DNA of 64,000 bases, from the NCBI RefSeq assembly GCF_036248255.1, contig NZ_CP109178.1, positions 1,364,001 through 1,428,000 on the forward strand, given 5' to 3'. The stretch comes from Streptomyces sp. NBC_01717 (GTDB lineage Bacteria; Actinomycetota; Actinomycetes; Streptomycetales; Streptomycetaceae). Positions 1-7,534 of the stretch are shown here, one piece after another; within the stretch, counting starts at the first letter, position 1; each line of letters opens with the position of its first letter. The notes under the pieces were generated by a model. The model did no database searches and had not been told where the DNA came from. It saw only the letters and a list, made by a program, of their open reading frames with translations. Made by a program: the position numbers and the translations under genes.

Positions 1-97
1 CGGCATCGACCTCGTGGAAGAGATTGCCGATGCCGGCCGCCCCGAAGGACAGCTCGGTGACCTCGACCGCACTGCTTCCCAGCCTGTTTCGCCGCAT
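1..97 (-). CDS. Aldo/keto reductase, N-terminal fragment (runs off left edge)
   Basis: Only the first 32 codons are inside the window. From the ATG at 97 the product reads MRRNRLGSSAVEVTELSFGA and continues AGIGNLF, the N-terminal strand and loop of aldo/keto reductases of the L-fucose / D-threo-aldose 1-dehydrogenase type. A purine-rich GGGGAGG lies about a dozen bases upstream. A likely promoter (TTGACG, 18 bp, AATATT) lies at 140-169 and carries an ATCGGAT motif that recurs at the GH29 fucosidase promoter, which supports a role in fucose or aldose oxidation. That substrate is inference. The 3' part of the gene is outside the window. Confidence 0.7.
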   Translation of the reverse strand, partial: MRRNRLGSSAVEVTELSFGAAGIGNLFHEVDA

Positions 98-139
98 GCC
101 GTTGCCGCCCTCCCCGATGATCGCTGTTTCTGCACAACG

Positions 140-169
140 AATATTCATCGGATCACTTGGGCGCGTCAA
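140..169 (-). promoter_or_regulatory. Promoter of aldo/keto reductase with ATCGGAT-type operator
   Basis: On the minus strand TTGACG (169-164), an 18-bp spacer and AATATT (145-140) form a housekeeping-type promoter. The spacer holds CATCGGATCACTTGG (plus strand, 146-160), close to CATCGGATGACTGG at 11386-11399 upstream of the fucosidase. The placement suggests repression by a GntR- or LacI-type sugar regulator. The regulator is not in the window. Confidence 0.4.
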
Positions 170-217
170 CTACTTGAACGCCATCACATACGACTTGTAC
201 GAGGAAATTTGTCCGAC

Positions 218-1642
218 CTATAGGCGGACGCCTTCCGGCAGGCGGGCGCCCTGGTCCGCGGGCATCAGGGCGAGCAGCTCGCGCAGCTCGTCCTCGGCGC
301 AGCGGGCCAGCCGCTCCAGGTCCGGGACCGCCTTGCCGTCGGCAACCAGGCCGATGTGCACCCGGCCGCTGTACGTGGACAGGGCGACGGCCAGGGACTG
401 GCCGCGGGCCAGCGGCGCCATCGGATAGACGGCCTGCAGCGGGCAACCGCCGAGCGAGAGCGCCGAGCGCGGCAGCGGCACACTGGTGACCAGCACGTCG
501 AAGAGCATCCGGGCCGCGCTGCCCGCCAGCGGGGCGCCGAAGCGGTGCGCCAGCGAAGGCAGTTGATCGGCGAGTACGGCGACCGCACCCGCGCCCCGCA
601 GCGGTCCGGCGGCCTTGTTGCGGTCCATGGCCGTACGGACGGCGCGCAGCCGGTTCCACGGGTCGGCCTCGGAGACGGGGAGGCCCAGCAGATAGGCGGA
701 CAGCCGGTTCCCGGTGGCGCCGGCGGCACCGGGCCTGCGCCGGGAGACGGGGACGAGGGCGCGTGGGTCGGCGTCGGGCAGTTGGTCGCCGCGCTCCAGC
801 ATCCAGCGGCGGAGTGCCCCGGCGACGACGCCGAGCAGGACGTCATTGGTGGTGCCGCCGACGATCCGGCGGATCCGGCCGACGGCCTCTGCGTCCAGGT
901 CGGTGGTGGCCAGCTGCCGGGTGCCGCTGGAGGTCGCGGTGAGTGCGGGGGCGCCGCGCAGATCGAGGCGGCTGGCCCGTACGACGGAAGCACCGACACC
1001 GAACGCCCGGCCGAGATCCTCGATCCGGCCCAGCGCGAAGCCGGCCACCTGGCGCGGCCCGGGCATCCAGGAGCGGGGCGGGACCGGGCGCGCCCGGCGG
1101 GTGCTCGCTCCGCCGCGGGCGCGGGCCCCGACCGAGGCGATCTCGTCGAAGATCCCGGCACCGATGGCGACCGCGCGCATTCCGTCGGCGAGCGCGTGAT
1201 GCAGCTTCACGAGCACGGCGAAGGGGCCGTCGTCGGCGCCGCTGACGACGTACATCTGCCAGGGCGGCAGCCCGCGTTCGAGGGGCTGCTCCATCAGCTC
1301 GCCGGCGAGCCGGGTGGCCCCCGCCATGAACCCGCCGCCCGCCTGATCCACCTCGCCCTGGGGCAGCCGCACTCGCTTGACGTGCCGGTACACGTCGAAG
1401 TCCTTGTCTACGGACCAGGCGGCACCGCCCACCGGCAGCAGAACGTCCCGCACCCGCATCCGCAGCCTGGGGATCGCGGCCGCGCGGGTGCCGAGCAGCT
1501 GGAGGACCGCCTCCGCGTCGACACCGGGCGCGGGGGCGGGGGGCGGCGAGAAGACGGCGAGCGCGCCGAGGTGCATCGGGTGCGCATCGGATTCGAGATG
1601 CCAGAACGCCAGATCGAGAGGTGCCAGTAGCTCAGTGCCCAA
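218..1642 (-). CDS. Wax ester synthase/diacylglycerol acyltransferase (WS/DGAT)
   Basis: The 474-aa protein has the family length and its catalytic HHALADG motif at residues 148-154 (HHxxxDG, general base His), after the typical opening with APLDLAFWHLE. Bacterial WS/DGAT enzymes esterify long-chain acyl-CoA to diacylglycerol or fatty alcohol, forming storage triacylglycerol or wax esters at the membrane or lipid-droplet surface. The start is a TTG at 1642 preceded by AGGA at 5-bp spacing; no in-frame ATG lies near. It is a single-gene unit with its own upstream region. Substrate preference cannot be read from sequence. Confidence 0.88.
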   Translation of the reverse strand: MGTELLAPLDLAFWHLESDAHPMHLGALAVFSPPPAPAPGVDAEAVLQLLGTRAAAIPRLRMRVRDVLLPVGGAAWSVDKDFDVYRHVKRVRLPQGEVDQAGGGFMAGATRLAGELMEQPLERGLPPWQMYVVSGADDGPFAVLVKLHHALADGMRAVAIGAGIFDEIASVGARARGGASTRRARPVPPRSWMPGPRQVAGFALGRIEDLGRAFGVGASVVRASRLDLRGAPALTATSSGTRQLATTDLDAEAVGRIRRIVGGTTNDVLLGVVAGALRRWMLERGDQLPDADPRALVPVSRRRPGAAGATGNRLSAYLLGLPVSEADPWNRLRAVRTAMDRNKAAGPLRGAGAVAVLADQLPSLAHRFGAPLAGSAARMLFDVLVTSVPLPRSALSLGGCPLQAVYPMAPLARGQSLAVALSTYSGRVHIGLVADGKAVPDLERLARCAEDELRELLALMPADQGARLPEGVRL

Positions 1643-1718
1643 CGGGTCCTCATGTCATCGAAGACAAAGATTGCCGGAGTCAACGACTGCCGCAGTCGCA
1701 GTCAATCCCCCTCGATCG

Positions 1719-1754
1719 GTTACGGTCAAGTACAGACATGTTACGTTCTGTTAC
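1719..1754. promoter_or_regulatory. Three helically phased GTTAC repeats upstream of WS/DGAT
   Basis: GTTAC occurs at 1719-1723, 1740-1744 and 1750-1754, spaced 21 and 10 bp, so on one face of the helix. The region lies between the WS/DGAT start and the 3' end of the phosphatase gene. It is a plausible multi-site regulator binding region. No factor is assigned. Confidence 0.25.
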
Positions 1755-1808
1755 TGTCCGGTAGTGTCGCCCGCTCCCTCCACCGGCCCAGCCCCTCCGC
1801 CCGACCCG

Positions 1809-3884
1809 TCATTCGCGCTCCGGAATGATGAATTCACACCAGACGCACTTGCCGGTGCCGCGGGACTCCACGCCCCACGCGTCGGCCAGCCTGTCCACCA
1901 GCATCAGGCCCCGTCCGGACACCCCGGTCTCACCCGCGTCCCGGCGTCGCGGCAGTGCGCTCGACCGGTCCTCGACATCGACCCGCAGCCGCCGACTGGG
2001 CCCGGTGAGCACCCGAATGGTGACGCTCGCCCCGCCGTCGGTGTGCGTCAGCGCATTGGTGATCAGCTCGTCGGCGGCCAGCTCGACCTCGTCCGCCCGG
2101 TCCTTCGCACCCCAGGCCCGTACCGCGGCCCGGATCATGTGCCGGGCCGAGGTCAGCGCCTCCGGGTCGTTCTGGGCCACATTCTGCTGGAGCCGGCCAC
2201 CCGGCCGGGGCGCGTGCGCGGCCTTGCGGCGCAGCAGCAGCACCGCCACGTCGTCCTCACCGCAGCACTCGTCGACCTCCTCGCAGAGCTGGTCGGCCAG
2301 CCGCTCGAGGTCCTGCGGACCGTTGCGGATCATGGCGGCCAGCCGCTGCATCCCCTCGTCGAGATCGGCTCCGGGCAGCTCCACCAAGCCGTCGGTGTAC
2401 AGCACCAGCGTCTGCCCCGGGTCCAGCTCCATCGTGCTGACCGGGTACTCGAGCCGTCCGAACTCGGCCGAAAGGCCCAGCGGCAGCCCGCCCTCGACGG
2501 GCATCCTGCGACAGCTTCCGTCGGTGTCCCGGACCAGCGGATCGATATGACCGGCCCGGACCAGCTGTATGACTCCGGTGGTCAGGTCGACCTCGGCGTA
2601 CGTGCAGGTCGCGAAGCGGTCGGTGTCGAGTTCATGGAGGAACGCGGAGGCCCGCGCCATGACCGTGGCCGGGCTGTGCCCCTCCGCCGCGTACGCGCGG
2701 AGCACGATGCGCAGCTGTCCCATGACGGCCGCCGCGTGCGTGTCGTGGCCCTGTACGTCCCCGATGACGGCGCCGACGCGGCCGCCGGGCAGCGGAATGA
2801 CGTCGTACCAGTCGCCCCCGATGTCCTGCCCCTGCCGGGCCGAGCGGTACCGCACGGCGATCTGCGCGCCCGGCACCTCGGGGATCCGGCGGGGCAGCAT
2901 GGCCTGCTGGAGCCCCTCGGCGAGGTCGTGCTCCTGCTCGTACAGCATGGCCCGCTGGAGGCTCTGGGCGATGGAGCTGCCGAGCGCGACCAGCAGATTG
3001 CGTTCGTCCCCCTCGAAGCCGTCCTTGTCGCTGTAGAGGAGTCCGATTGCACCGATGGGCCGGGCCTGGGCGATCAGCGGCAGATAGGCGGCGGAGGTGA
3101 TGCCGAGACCGCTGATGCGCGGCCACAGGATCGGGTACGAGGTGGCGAAGTCCTCGGCGGACACGATGAAACGAGGCCTGAGGGTACGGATCACTTCGCT
3201 CATCGGGTACGGCTCGTCCGTACGGGTGAAACGGGTGCCCGGCACGAAGGACCCCGCTGGGCCGTCCGCGACGAGATGGATGCGCCCGGCTTCGAGCAGG
3301 CCCACGACGAGACTGGTCGCACCGAGGTGGGCGAGACCCTGCGAGTTCTTCAGGACCTCGATGACGTCGTGGACGGTACGGGCATGGGCCAGGGCGGCCG
3401 TGGTGGTCTCGACCAGGCTGGTGCGGCGGCGCCGCTCCTCGTCCAGCTCCCGGCGGGCGGTGGAGTCTGCCAGCTCCTGGGTGGCGTCCCGGACGATGCC
3501 GATGATGCGGTGGGGGCGGCCGGCCCCACCGCGACGGATGAAGCCCTGGGTGTGGGCCCAGCGCAGCGTGCCGTCGCGCCGGAGTACGCGGAAGTACGCC
3601 CCGTAGTTGGCCTGGCCGCACTTGAGGGCCTGAGACACCATGGCATCGAGCCGTGCGGCCTCGTCGGTCGGTATCCGAGGTCCGAGGCTCTCCGGCCGGC
3701 CGTCGTATTCGTCGACGCGCAGGTCGAACACGTCGAGCGCGGGCCGGTCCATATGCATGAGGCCACTGTCGAGGTCCCAGTCGAAGCTGCCCATACGGTT
3801 CAGGGCGAGGCTGAGATCCGGGTGGGCGGGCCAGTCGTCCGGGAGTGACAGGGCACCCGCAACCCGATCATCCATGCCGGTCAC
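1809..3884 (-). CDS. PAS-GAF-SpoIIE phosphatase-HATPase multidomain regulator
   Basis: The 691-aa cytosolic protein has, in order, a PAS fold (about residues 25-145, with FDWDLDSGLMHMD and the closing RIIGIVRDAT), a GAF domain (about 155-310), a SpoIIE/PP2C serine phosphatase (about 325-540, with GGDWYDV, IGDVQGHD and LYTDGLVE metal-site motifs) and a C-terminal RsbW-type ATPase (about 560-691, with ELAADELITNALTH and GRGLMLVDRLADAWG). This build is common in Streptomyces. The phosphatase module would dephosphorylate anti-anti-sigma proteins and the HATPase module may itself act as anti-sigma kinase. GTG at 3884 and ATG at 3875 are both possible starts. It lies downstream of the chitinase, but a terminator separates them. 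The partner is unknown. Confidence 0.85.
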   Translation of the reverse strand: MTGMDDRVAGALSLPDDWPAHPDLSLALNRMGSFDWDLDSGLMHMDRPALDVFDLRVDEYDGRPESLGPRIPTDEAARLDAMVSQALKCGQANYGAYFRVLRRDGTLRWAHTQGFIRRGGAGRPHRIIGIVRDATQELADSTARRELDEERRRRTSLVETTTAALAHARTVHDVIEVLKNSQGLAHLGATSLVVGLLEAGRIHLVADGPAGSFVPGTRFTRTDEPYPMSEVIRTLRPRFIVSAEDFATSYPILWPRISGLGITSAAYLPLIAQARPIGAIGLLYSDKDGFEGDERNLLVALGSSIAQSLQRAMLYEQEHDLAEGLQQAMLPRRIPEVPGAQIAVRYRSARQGQDIGGDWYDVIPLPGGRVGAVIGDVQGHDTHAAAVMGQLRIVLRAYAAEGHSPATVMARASAFLHELDTDRFATCTYAEVDLTTGVIQLVRAGHIDPLVRDTDGSCRRMPVEGGLPLGLSAEFGRLEYPVSTMELDPGQTLVLYTDGLVELPGADLDEGMQRLAAMIRNGPQDLERLADQLCEEVDECCGEDDVAVLLLRRKAAHAPRPGGRLQQNVAQNDPEALTSARHMIRAAVRAWGAKDRADEVELAADELITNALTHTDGGASVTIRVLTGPSRRLRVDVEDRSSALPRRRDAGETGVSGRGLMLVDRLADAWGVESRGTGKCVWCEFIIPERE

Positions 3885-3933
3885 TCTGCCATCAATTGTC
3901 CGATTCTTCGAATGATCCCGGCCGCCGGACGCC

Positions 3934-3958
3934 AGGGGGCCCGGTCGCCGGGCCCCCT
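3934..3958 (-). terminator. Intrinsic terminator after GH18 chitinase
   Basis: A perfect 11-bp stem (AGGGGGCCCGG / CCGGGCCCCCT) with a TCG loop starts about 25 bases past the chitinase stop. It lacks a U tract, as is usual in Streptomyces. Confidence 0.65.
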
Positions 3959-3983
3959 CCGCTGCACCGCTGTGCCACCGATT

Positions 3984-5036
3984 TCAGCGACCTTGGAACG
4001 CCTTGACGTTGTCCCCGAACGTCCACCCCTTCGATCCGTCCCAGTTGAGCGACCAGTCCATCAGCCCCTTCAGCCCACCGCCGTAGGTGTTCCAGGCCTG
4101 TGAGACCAGGTTCGGCGTCATGTAGCCGCCCCCGGCGCCGGGCTGCGCCGGCAGGCCCGGGACCTGTTTGTCGTACGGAACCTTGATCGTGGTGCCCTGG
4201 ATGGTCAGGCCGTTGTTCAGACAGTCGGTCTGCACGGTGAACCCCTGGACGGTTCCGGCGGAGTACGAGTCGCCGGAGCAGCCGTACATGCTGCCGTTGT
4301 AGTACTGCATGTTCAGCCACCAGAGGCGGCCGTTGTCCGCGTACTTCTTCACGATCGGCAGGTACGCGCCCCAGATGGAGCCGTACGCCACGCTGCCCCC
4401 GGTGACGTACGCCGTCTCGGGCGCCATCGTCAGGCCGAAGTCGGCGGGCATCCGGGCGAGTACACCGTCGATGATGCGGATGAGATTGGCCTGCGACGTG
4501 GACAGCTGATTGATGTTGCCGCTGCCGGTGAGGCCGGTCTCGATGTCGATGTCGATGCCGTCGAAGTTGTACGTCTGCAGGATCGGCACCACGGTGTCGA
4601 CGAAGCGGTCGGCGACGGCGCTGGAGCTGAGGTCGATCCCGGCCGTGGCACCGCCGATGGACAGCAGGGTGGTCAGACCCGACGCCTTGGCCTGGCACAT
4701 CTCGGCAGGGGTCGGGACCTTCACGGTCGAGTCCATCCCGTCCTCCCACAGGACGGTGCCGTCGGAACGGATGACCGGGAAGGCCGCGTTGATCACGTTG
4801 TACCCGTGGGCGGTGATGCGGGAGTCGGTGATCGGGATCCACCCGAGCGGCGGGTGTACACCGTTGGCCGCGCCGTCCCAGTTCTCCCAGTAGCCCTGGA
4901 GCACCTTGCCCGCGGGCTTCGACTTCACCGCGCAGGTCTCGTCCTGCGCCGCGCTCGGGGTCGCGGCGACGAGCGTCTGCACGAGACACACGGCCGCCAG
5001 GCCGACCCCGAGCAGACGCGATGTCCGACCGAACAT
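3984..5036 (-). CDS. Secreted GH18 chitinase
   Basis: The 350-aa protein begins with a Sec signal peptide (about residues 1-30, ending TPSAAQ) followed by a single GH18 TIM barrel. The catalytic signature DGIDIDIE is at 159-166 (DxxDxDxE), with Glu166 as acid/base, and SIGGA at 126-130 is the second conserved GH18 motif. There is no carbohydrate-binding or FN3 module, so this is a short catalytic-domain-only enzyme. It should hydrolyse chitin or chito-oligosaccharides outside the cell. The promoter (TTGACG-17-TAGCGT) carries a DasR-type site, so N-acetylglucosamine-responsive control is likely. Confidence 0.92.
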   Translation of the reverse strand: MFGRTSRLLGVGLAAVCLVQTLVAATPSAAQDETCAVKSKPAGKVLQGYWENWDGAANGVHPPLGWIPITDSRITAHGYNVINAAFPVIRSDGTVLWEDGMDSTVKVPTPAEMCQAKASGLTTLLSIGGATAGIDLSSSAVADRFVDTVVPILQTYNFDGIDIDIETGLTGSGNINQLSTSQANLIRIIDGVLARMPADFGLTMAPETAYVTGGSVAYGSIWGAYLPIVKKYADNGRLWWLNMQYYNGSMYGCSGDSYSAGTVQGFTVQTDCLNNGLTIQGTTIKVPYDKQVPGLPAQPGAGGGYMTPNLVSQAWNTYGGGLKGLMDWSLNWDGSKGWTFGDNVKAFQGR

Positions 5037-5338
5037 GCGGGTTCCCTTCTGTCATGGCCGGCCGCCCACCGCACCGTCGAGAAACTGTCATCATGCACCT
5101 GTCAATGCACACGCTAAATTGGTCCAGACCTTCCGTCAATGGGCCCGGACCGACGACAGGCGAGGCCACCGGATGGGCCACTCGGCGCGGGAGACTCCAC
5201 GAGCAGGGCGCGGCACGGCCCGTGCCGCGCCCGAGCGGCGGCGCGGAAGAGCGCATATCGTTCATTAGAGGTGGTGCGCCGGTGCGGCTGCAGTCCGCGT
5301 GCACAGCACCCCGGAATCCGTGGCGGACGGAGGACGGA
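5037..5338. other. Intergenic region between chitinase and CNB protein
   Basis: About 300 bases between divergent genes. The left part holds the chitinase promoter and dre-like site. The right part (about 5140-5330) shows no convincing gene or strong hairpin and presumably carries the promoter of the cyclic-nucleotide-binding gene, which I could not place. Confidence 0.4.
5111..5139 (-). promoter_or_regulatory. Chitinase promoter with embedded DasR (dre-like) operator
   Basis: On the minus strand TTGACG (5139-5134) and TAGCGT (5116-5111) are separated by exactly 17 bp. The spacer holds TTGGTCCAGACCTT (plus strand, 5119-5132), matching the chitinase-gene operator with core TGGTCYAGACC bound by DasR in Streptomyces. 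The element identity is established knowledge; binding here is inference. Confidence 0.65.
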
Positions 5339-5842
5339 ATGTCAACGGCCAAGAATCTGCTGGACGCGCTCCCGCCCGAAGGGCGCGCGCGACTGCTCGA
5401 CCAGGCGGCCCGCGTGGTGTCATTGCCCGTCGGCACCCGGATCTTCGAAGAGGGACGAAAGGCCGACCGCTTTTGGATCATCCGGTCCGGACAGGTCGAA
5501 CTCGACCTCCACGTGCCCGGCCGTCGTGCCGCGGTGATCGAAACGCTGGGCCGCGACGAACTACTGGGCTGGTCCTGGCTCTTCCCGCCGCGCATTTGGC
5601 ATCTCGGCGCCGCCGCGATCTACCCGGTGGAAGCCGTGGAGTTCGATGCCGCGGCCGTCTGCGCACTGTGCGACGAAGACGCCGAGTTGGGCCGCGCGTT
5701 GTACAGGTACGTCGCGGAGACCGTGGCGGCACGGCTGCGCGGGACCCGGACCCGACTGCTCGCCCTGTACGGTCCGCAGTCCGGCAACCGGGCGGGTGCG
5801 GCCCATGAAACGGACATCGGCCAGGACCTCGCGGACATCTGA
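5339..5842 (+). CDS. Cyclic nucleotide-binding (Crp/Fnr sensor-like) domain protein
   Basis: The 167-aa protein is essentially one cNMP-binding beta-roll: GTRIFEEGRKADRFWIIRSGQVEL near residues 33-60 is the classical start of the fold, followed by LGRDELLGWSWL and a C-terminal helical stretch. There is no helix-turn-helix, so it is a stand-alone sensor rather than a Crp-type activator. The aromatic-rich GWSWLFPPRIW replaces the usual phosphate-binding cassette, so the ligand may not be cAMP. ATG at 5339 is chosen because GGAGGA sits just upstream; the frame stays open further upstream but lacks coding character. Confidence 0.75.
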   Translation: MSTAKNLLDALPPEGRARLLDQAARVVSLPVGTRIFEEGRKADRFWIIRSGQVELDLHVPGRRAAVIETLGRDELLGWSWLFPPRIWHLGAAAIYPVEAVEFDAAAVCALCDEDAELGRALYRYVAETVAARLRGTRTRLLALYGPQSGNRAGAAHETDIGQDLADI

Positions 5843-5920
5843 CGCGCCGCGCACGGTCGCACGCCACCCGCCGTTCCATCATCTCCTGTTGAAGCGGCCG
5901 CACATCCCCGGCACTCCTTC

Positions 5921-5949
5921 TTGAACACGTTCAATAAAAGCTCTAGAGT
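5921..5949 (+). promoter_or_regulatory. Promoter of YndJ-DUF1990-LMF operon overlapping operator 1
   Basis: TTGAAC (5921-5926), a 17-bp spacer and TAGAGT (5944-5949) form a consensus-like promoter. The -35 hexamer is the left arm of TTGAACACGTTCAA (5921-5934), an inverted repeat typical of TetR-family operators. A bound repressor would block RNA polymerase directly. Confidence 0.6.
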
Positions 5950-5964
5950 CAACACGGGCAACTA

Positions 5965-5980
5965 CTTGAACGCGTTCAAG
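5965..5980. promoter_or_regulatory. Operator 2: perfect 16-bp palindrome
   Basis: CTTGAACGCGTTCAAG is a perfect palindrome sharing TTGAAC/GTTCAA arms with operator 1. It lies between the -10 and the GTG start of the YndJ-like gene, 44 bases from operator 1. Two related sites imply cooperative or double repression. Confidence 0.6.
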
Positions 5981-5994
5981 ACGGGGGATGTGAC

Positions 5995-6990
5995 GTGTCC
6001 GTACTGGTCGACCTGATCGTGATGCTGGGCATGCTGGTCGTCGTCCCGGCCGGGCTGCGGCTGACCGGGGCACCCGAGCTCGACCGGATCCGCCGGCTCT
6101 GGCCGCTCTTCGCCGTCCCCGGTGCCGTAGCCCTCTGGCTGCCGCGCGGCGGACCCGCCACGGTGCTCGCCGGCTGTTACGCGCTCGGGGCCGTACTCCT
6201 CGCCCTGCATGCGCCGCTCCGTCTGCTCCGCACGGTCCGGGCTTCCGCCGCTCACCGCACCGCCGAGATCGCACTGTTCACCGCCCTGGTCACCCCGTCG
6301 GTCGCCGCCACCGCGTTGGTCGCCGAACGCTCCGGGCATGCCCTCTTCGGCTTCGGGCTCGGAATCCTCGCGCTGACCGTGCCGCACTTCCACTTCGCCG
6401 GGTTCGCCGCCGCACTGATCGCCGGACTCGTCTGCCGGGTCGCTGACGGCCCGGCCGGAACCTTCGCCGCGTCGAGCGTGCCCTCGGGCACCCTGCTCGT
6501 GCTCATCGGATACTTCATCGGCGACTGGGCCGAGTTGGCCGGGGCAGTCGTGCTGACGGCCGGGATGTGGACCGTCGCCCTGCTGACCTGGCGCACGATC
6601 CGCGGCAGCGGCCGGGACCGGACCACCCGCATGCTGTTCGCCGTCTCGTCCGCCGTGCTCGTGGCCACCATGGTGCTCGCGCTGAGCTGGGCGCTCGGCG
6701 AGGCGACCGGGCTGCCCCACCCGACGCTGACCTGGATGGCCGCGACCCACGGTCTCGGTAACGCACTGGGCTTCGCGCTCTGCTCGGTGCTCGCCTGGCG
6801 ACGGCTCCAGGACCGTCCCGAACAGGCCCCACCCGAGCAGACCCAACCCGACCGTCCTCGTACCGAGCGGCCCCCTGCCGCCCCGGCCCTCACCACCTCG
6901 GTCCGCACGGACCCGCTCCTCACCGGCCCCGCCCTCACCGACCTCACCGACCTGACCGACCTCACCGACCTCAAAGGCAGGACGTCATGA
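5995..6990 (+). CDS. YndJ-like multipass membrane protein
   Basis: The 331-aa protein is almost wholly hydrophobic, with about eight to nine predicted membrane segments between residues 1 and 270, and resembles the YndJ family, whose function is unknown. The conserved stretch around HFHFAGFAAALIAG (about residues 124-137) is typical of the family. The start is GTG at 5995. The tail is a hydrophilic Pro/Arg-rich extension ending in four LTD triplets encoded by a 9-bp direct repeat (6934-6969). Its stop overlaps the DUF1990 start (ATGA, 6987-6990), so the two are translationally coupled. It is the first gene of a three-gene operon. Confidence 0.7.
   Translation: MSVLVDLIVMLGMLVVVPAGLRLTGAPELDRIRRLWPLFAVPGAVALWLPRGGPATVLAGCYALGAVLLALHAPLRLLRTVRASAAHRTAEIALFTALVTPSVAATALVAERSGHALFGFGLGILALTVPHFHFAGFAAALIAGLVCRVADGPAGTFAASSVPSGTLLVLIGYFIGDWAELAGAVVLTAGMWTVALLTWRTIRGSGRDRTTRMLFAVSSAVLVATMVLALSWALGEATGLPHPTLTWMAATHGLGNALGFALCSVLAWRRLQDRPEQAPPEQTQPDRPRTERPPAAPALTTSVRTDPLLTGPALTDLTDLTDLTDLKGRTS
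6934..6969 (+). repeat. 9-bp in-frame tandem repeat (4 copies) encoding LTD
   Basis: CTCACCGAC occurs at 6934, 6943 and 6961, with CTGACCGAC at 6952, giving (Leu-Thr-Asp)4 at the C-terminus of the YndJ-like protein. The copies are in frame, so copy-number change would lengthen or shorten the tail without a frameshift. Confidence 0.85.
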
Positions 6991-7496
6991 GCACCCTCAC
7001 CTATCCCGAGGTCGGCGCCACCCGGCTCGGCCCGCTCCCCGACGGGTACCACCACCTCCACCACCGGGTCGCGGTGGGCCGCGGCCGCGCCGACTTCGAG
7101 GCGGCGGGCGCCGCCGTCACCGCCTGGCGCATGCATCGCACCTCCGGCGCCCGGGTTCAGGCGTCGACGGCCCGTGCCGAGGCCGGGACCAGCGTGCGGG
7201 TATCGATCGGGGTCGGCCCGTTCCGGTTCACCGCACCGTGCGAGGTGGTCTGGACCGCGTACGAGAAGGAGCGCATCGGCTTCGCCTACGGCACACGTCC
7301 GCACCACCCCGAGTGCGGTGAGGAGTGCTTCGTGGTGGACCTGGCGGACGACGGCACGGTGTGGTTCACCGTGCTGGCGTTCTCCCGTCCGGTCGGTTGG
7401 TACACCCGGCTCGCCGGGCCGCTCGTGCCGATGGCCCAGCGAATGTACGCGCGTCGGCTCGGCACCGCACTGCGCCGGATCGTATCGGCGAGCTGA
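6987..7496 (+). CDS. DUF1990 (SRPBCC-like) protein
   Basis: The 169-aa protein matches the DUF1990 family: GYHHLHHRVAVGRG near the start, an AWRMHR segment, and the central VGPFRFTAPCEVVWTAYE followed by RIGFAYGTRPHHPECGEE. The family has a START/SRPBCC-like ligand-binding fold and no established reaction. The gene overlaps the YndJ-like stop by 4 bases (ATGA) and ends about 40 bases before the lipase maturation factor gene. The association with membrane and lipid-related proteins suggests handling of a hydrophobic ligand; that is inference. Confidence 0.75.
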   Translation: MSTLTYPEVGATRLGPLPDGYHHLHHRVAVGRGRADFEAAGAAVTAWRMHRTSGARVQASTARAEAGTSVRVSIGVGPFRFTAPCEVVWTAYEKERIGFAYGTRPHHPECGEECFVVDLADDGTVWFTVLAFSRPVGWYTRLAGPLVPMAQRMYARRLGTALRRIVSAS

Positions 7497-7534
7497 ACCG
7501 GCTCAGTCGCTCCGCAGCGCCGATACTGGACGTG

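Noticed and set aside
3892..5595. Long frame antisense/alternate to the chitinase
   Set aside because: Arg-rich shadow; the GH18 frame has signal peptide and catalytic motif.
167..5973. 15-base identity CAACTACTTGAACGC at 167-181 and 5959-5973
   Set aside because: A single 15-mer match is expected by chance in 64 kb, and the palindrome present at 5965-5980 is not completed at 167-181.
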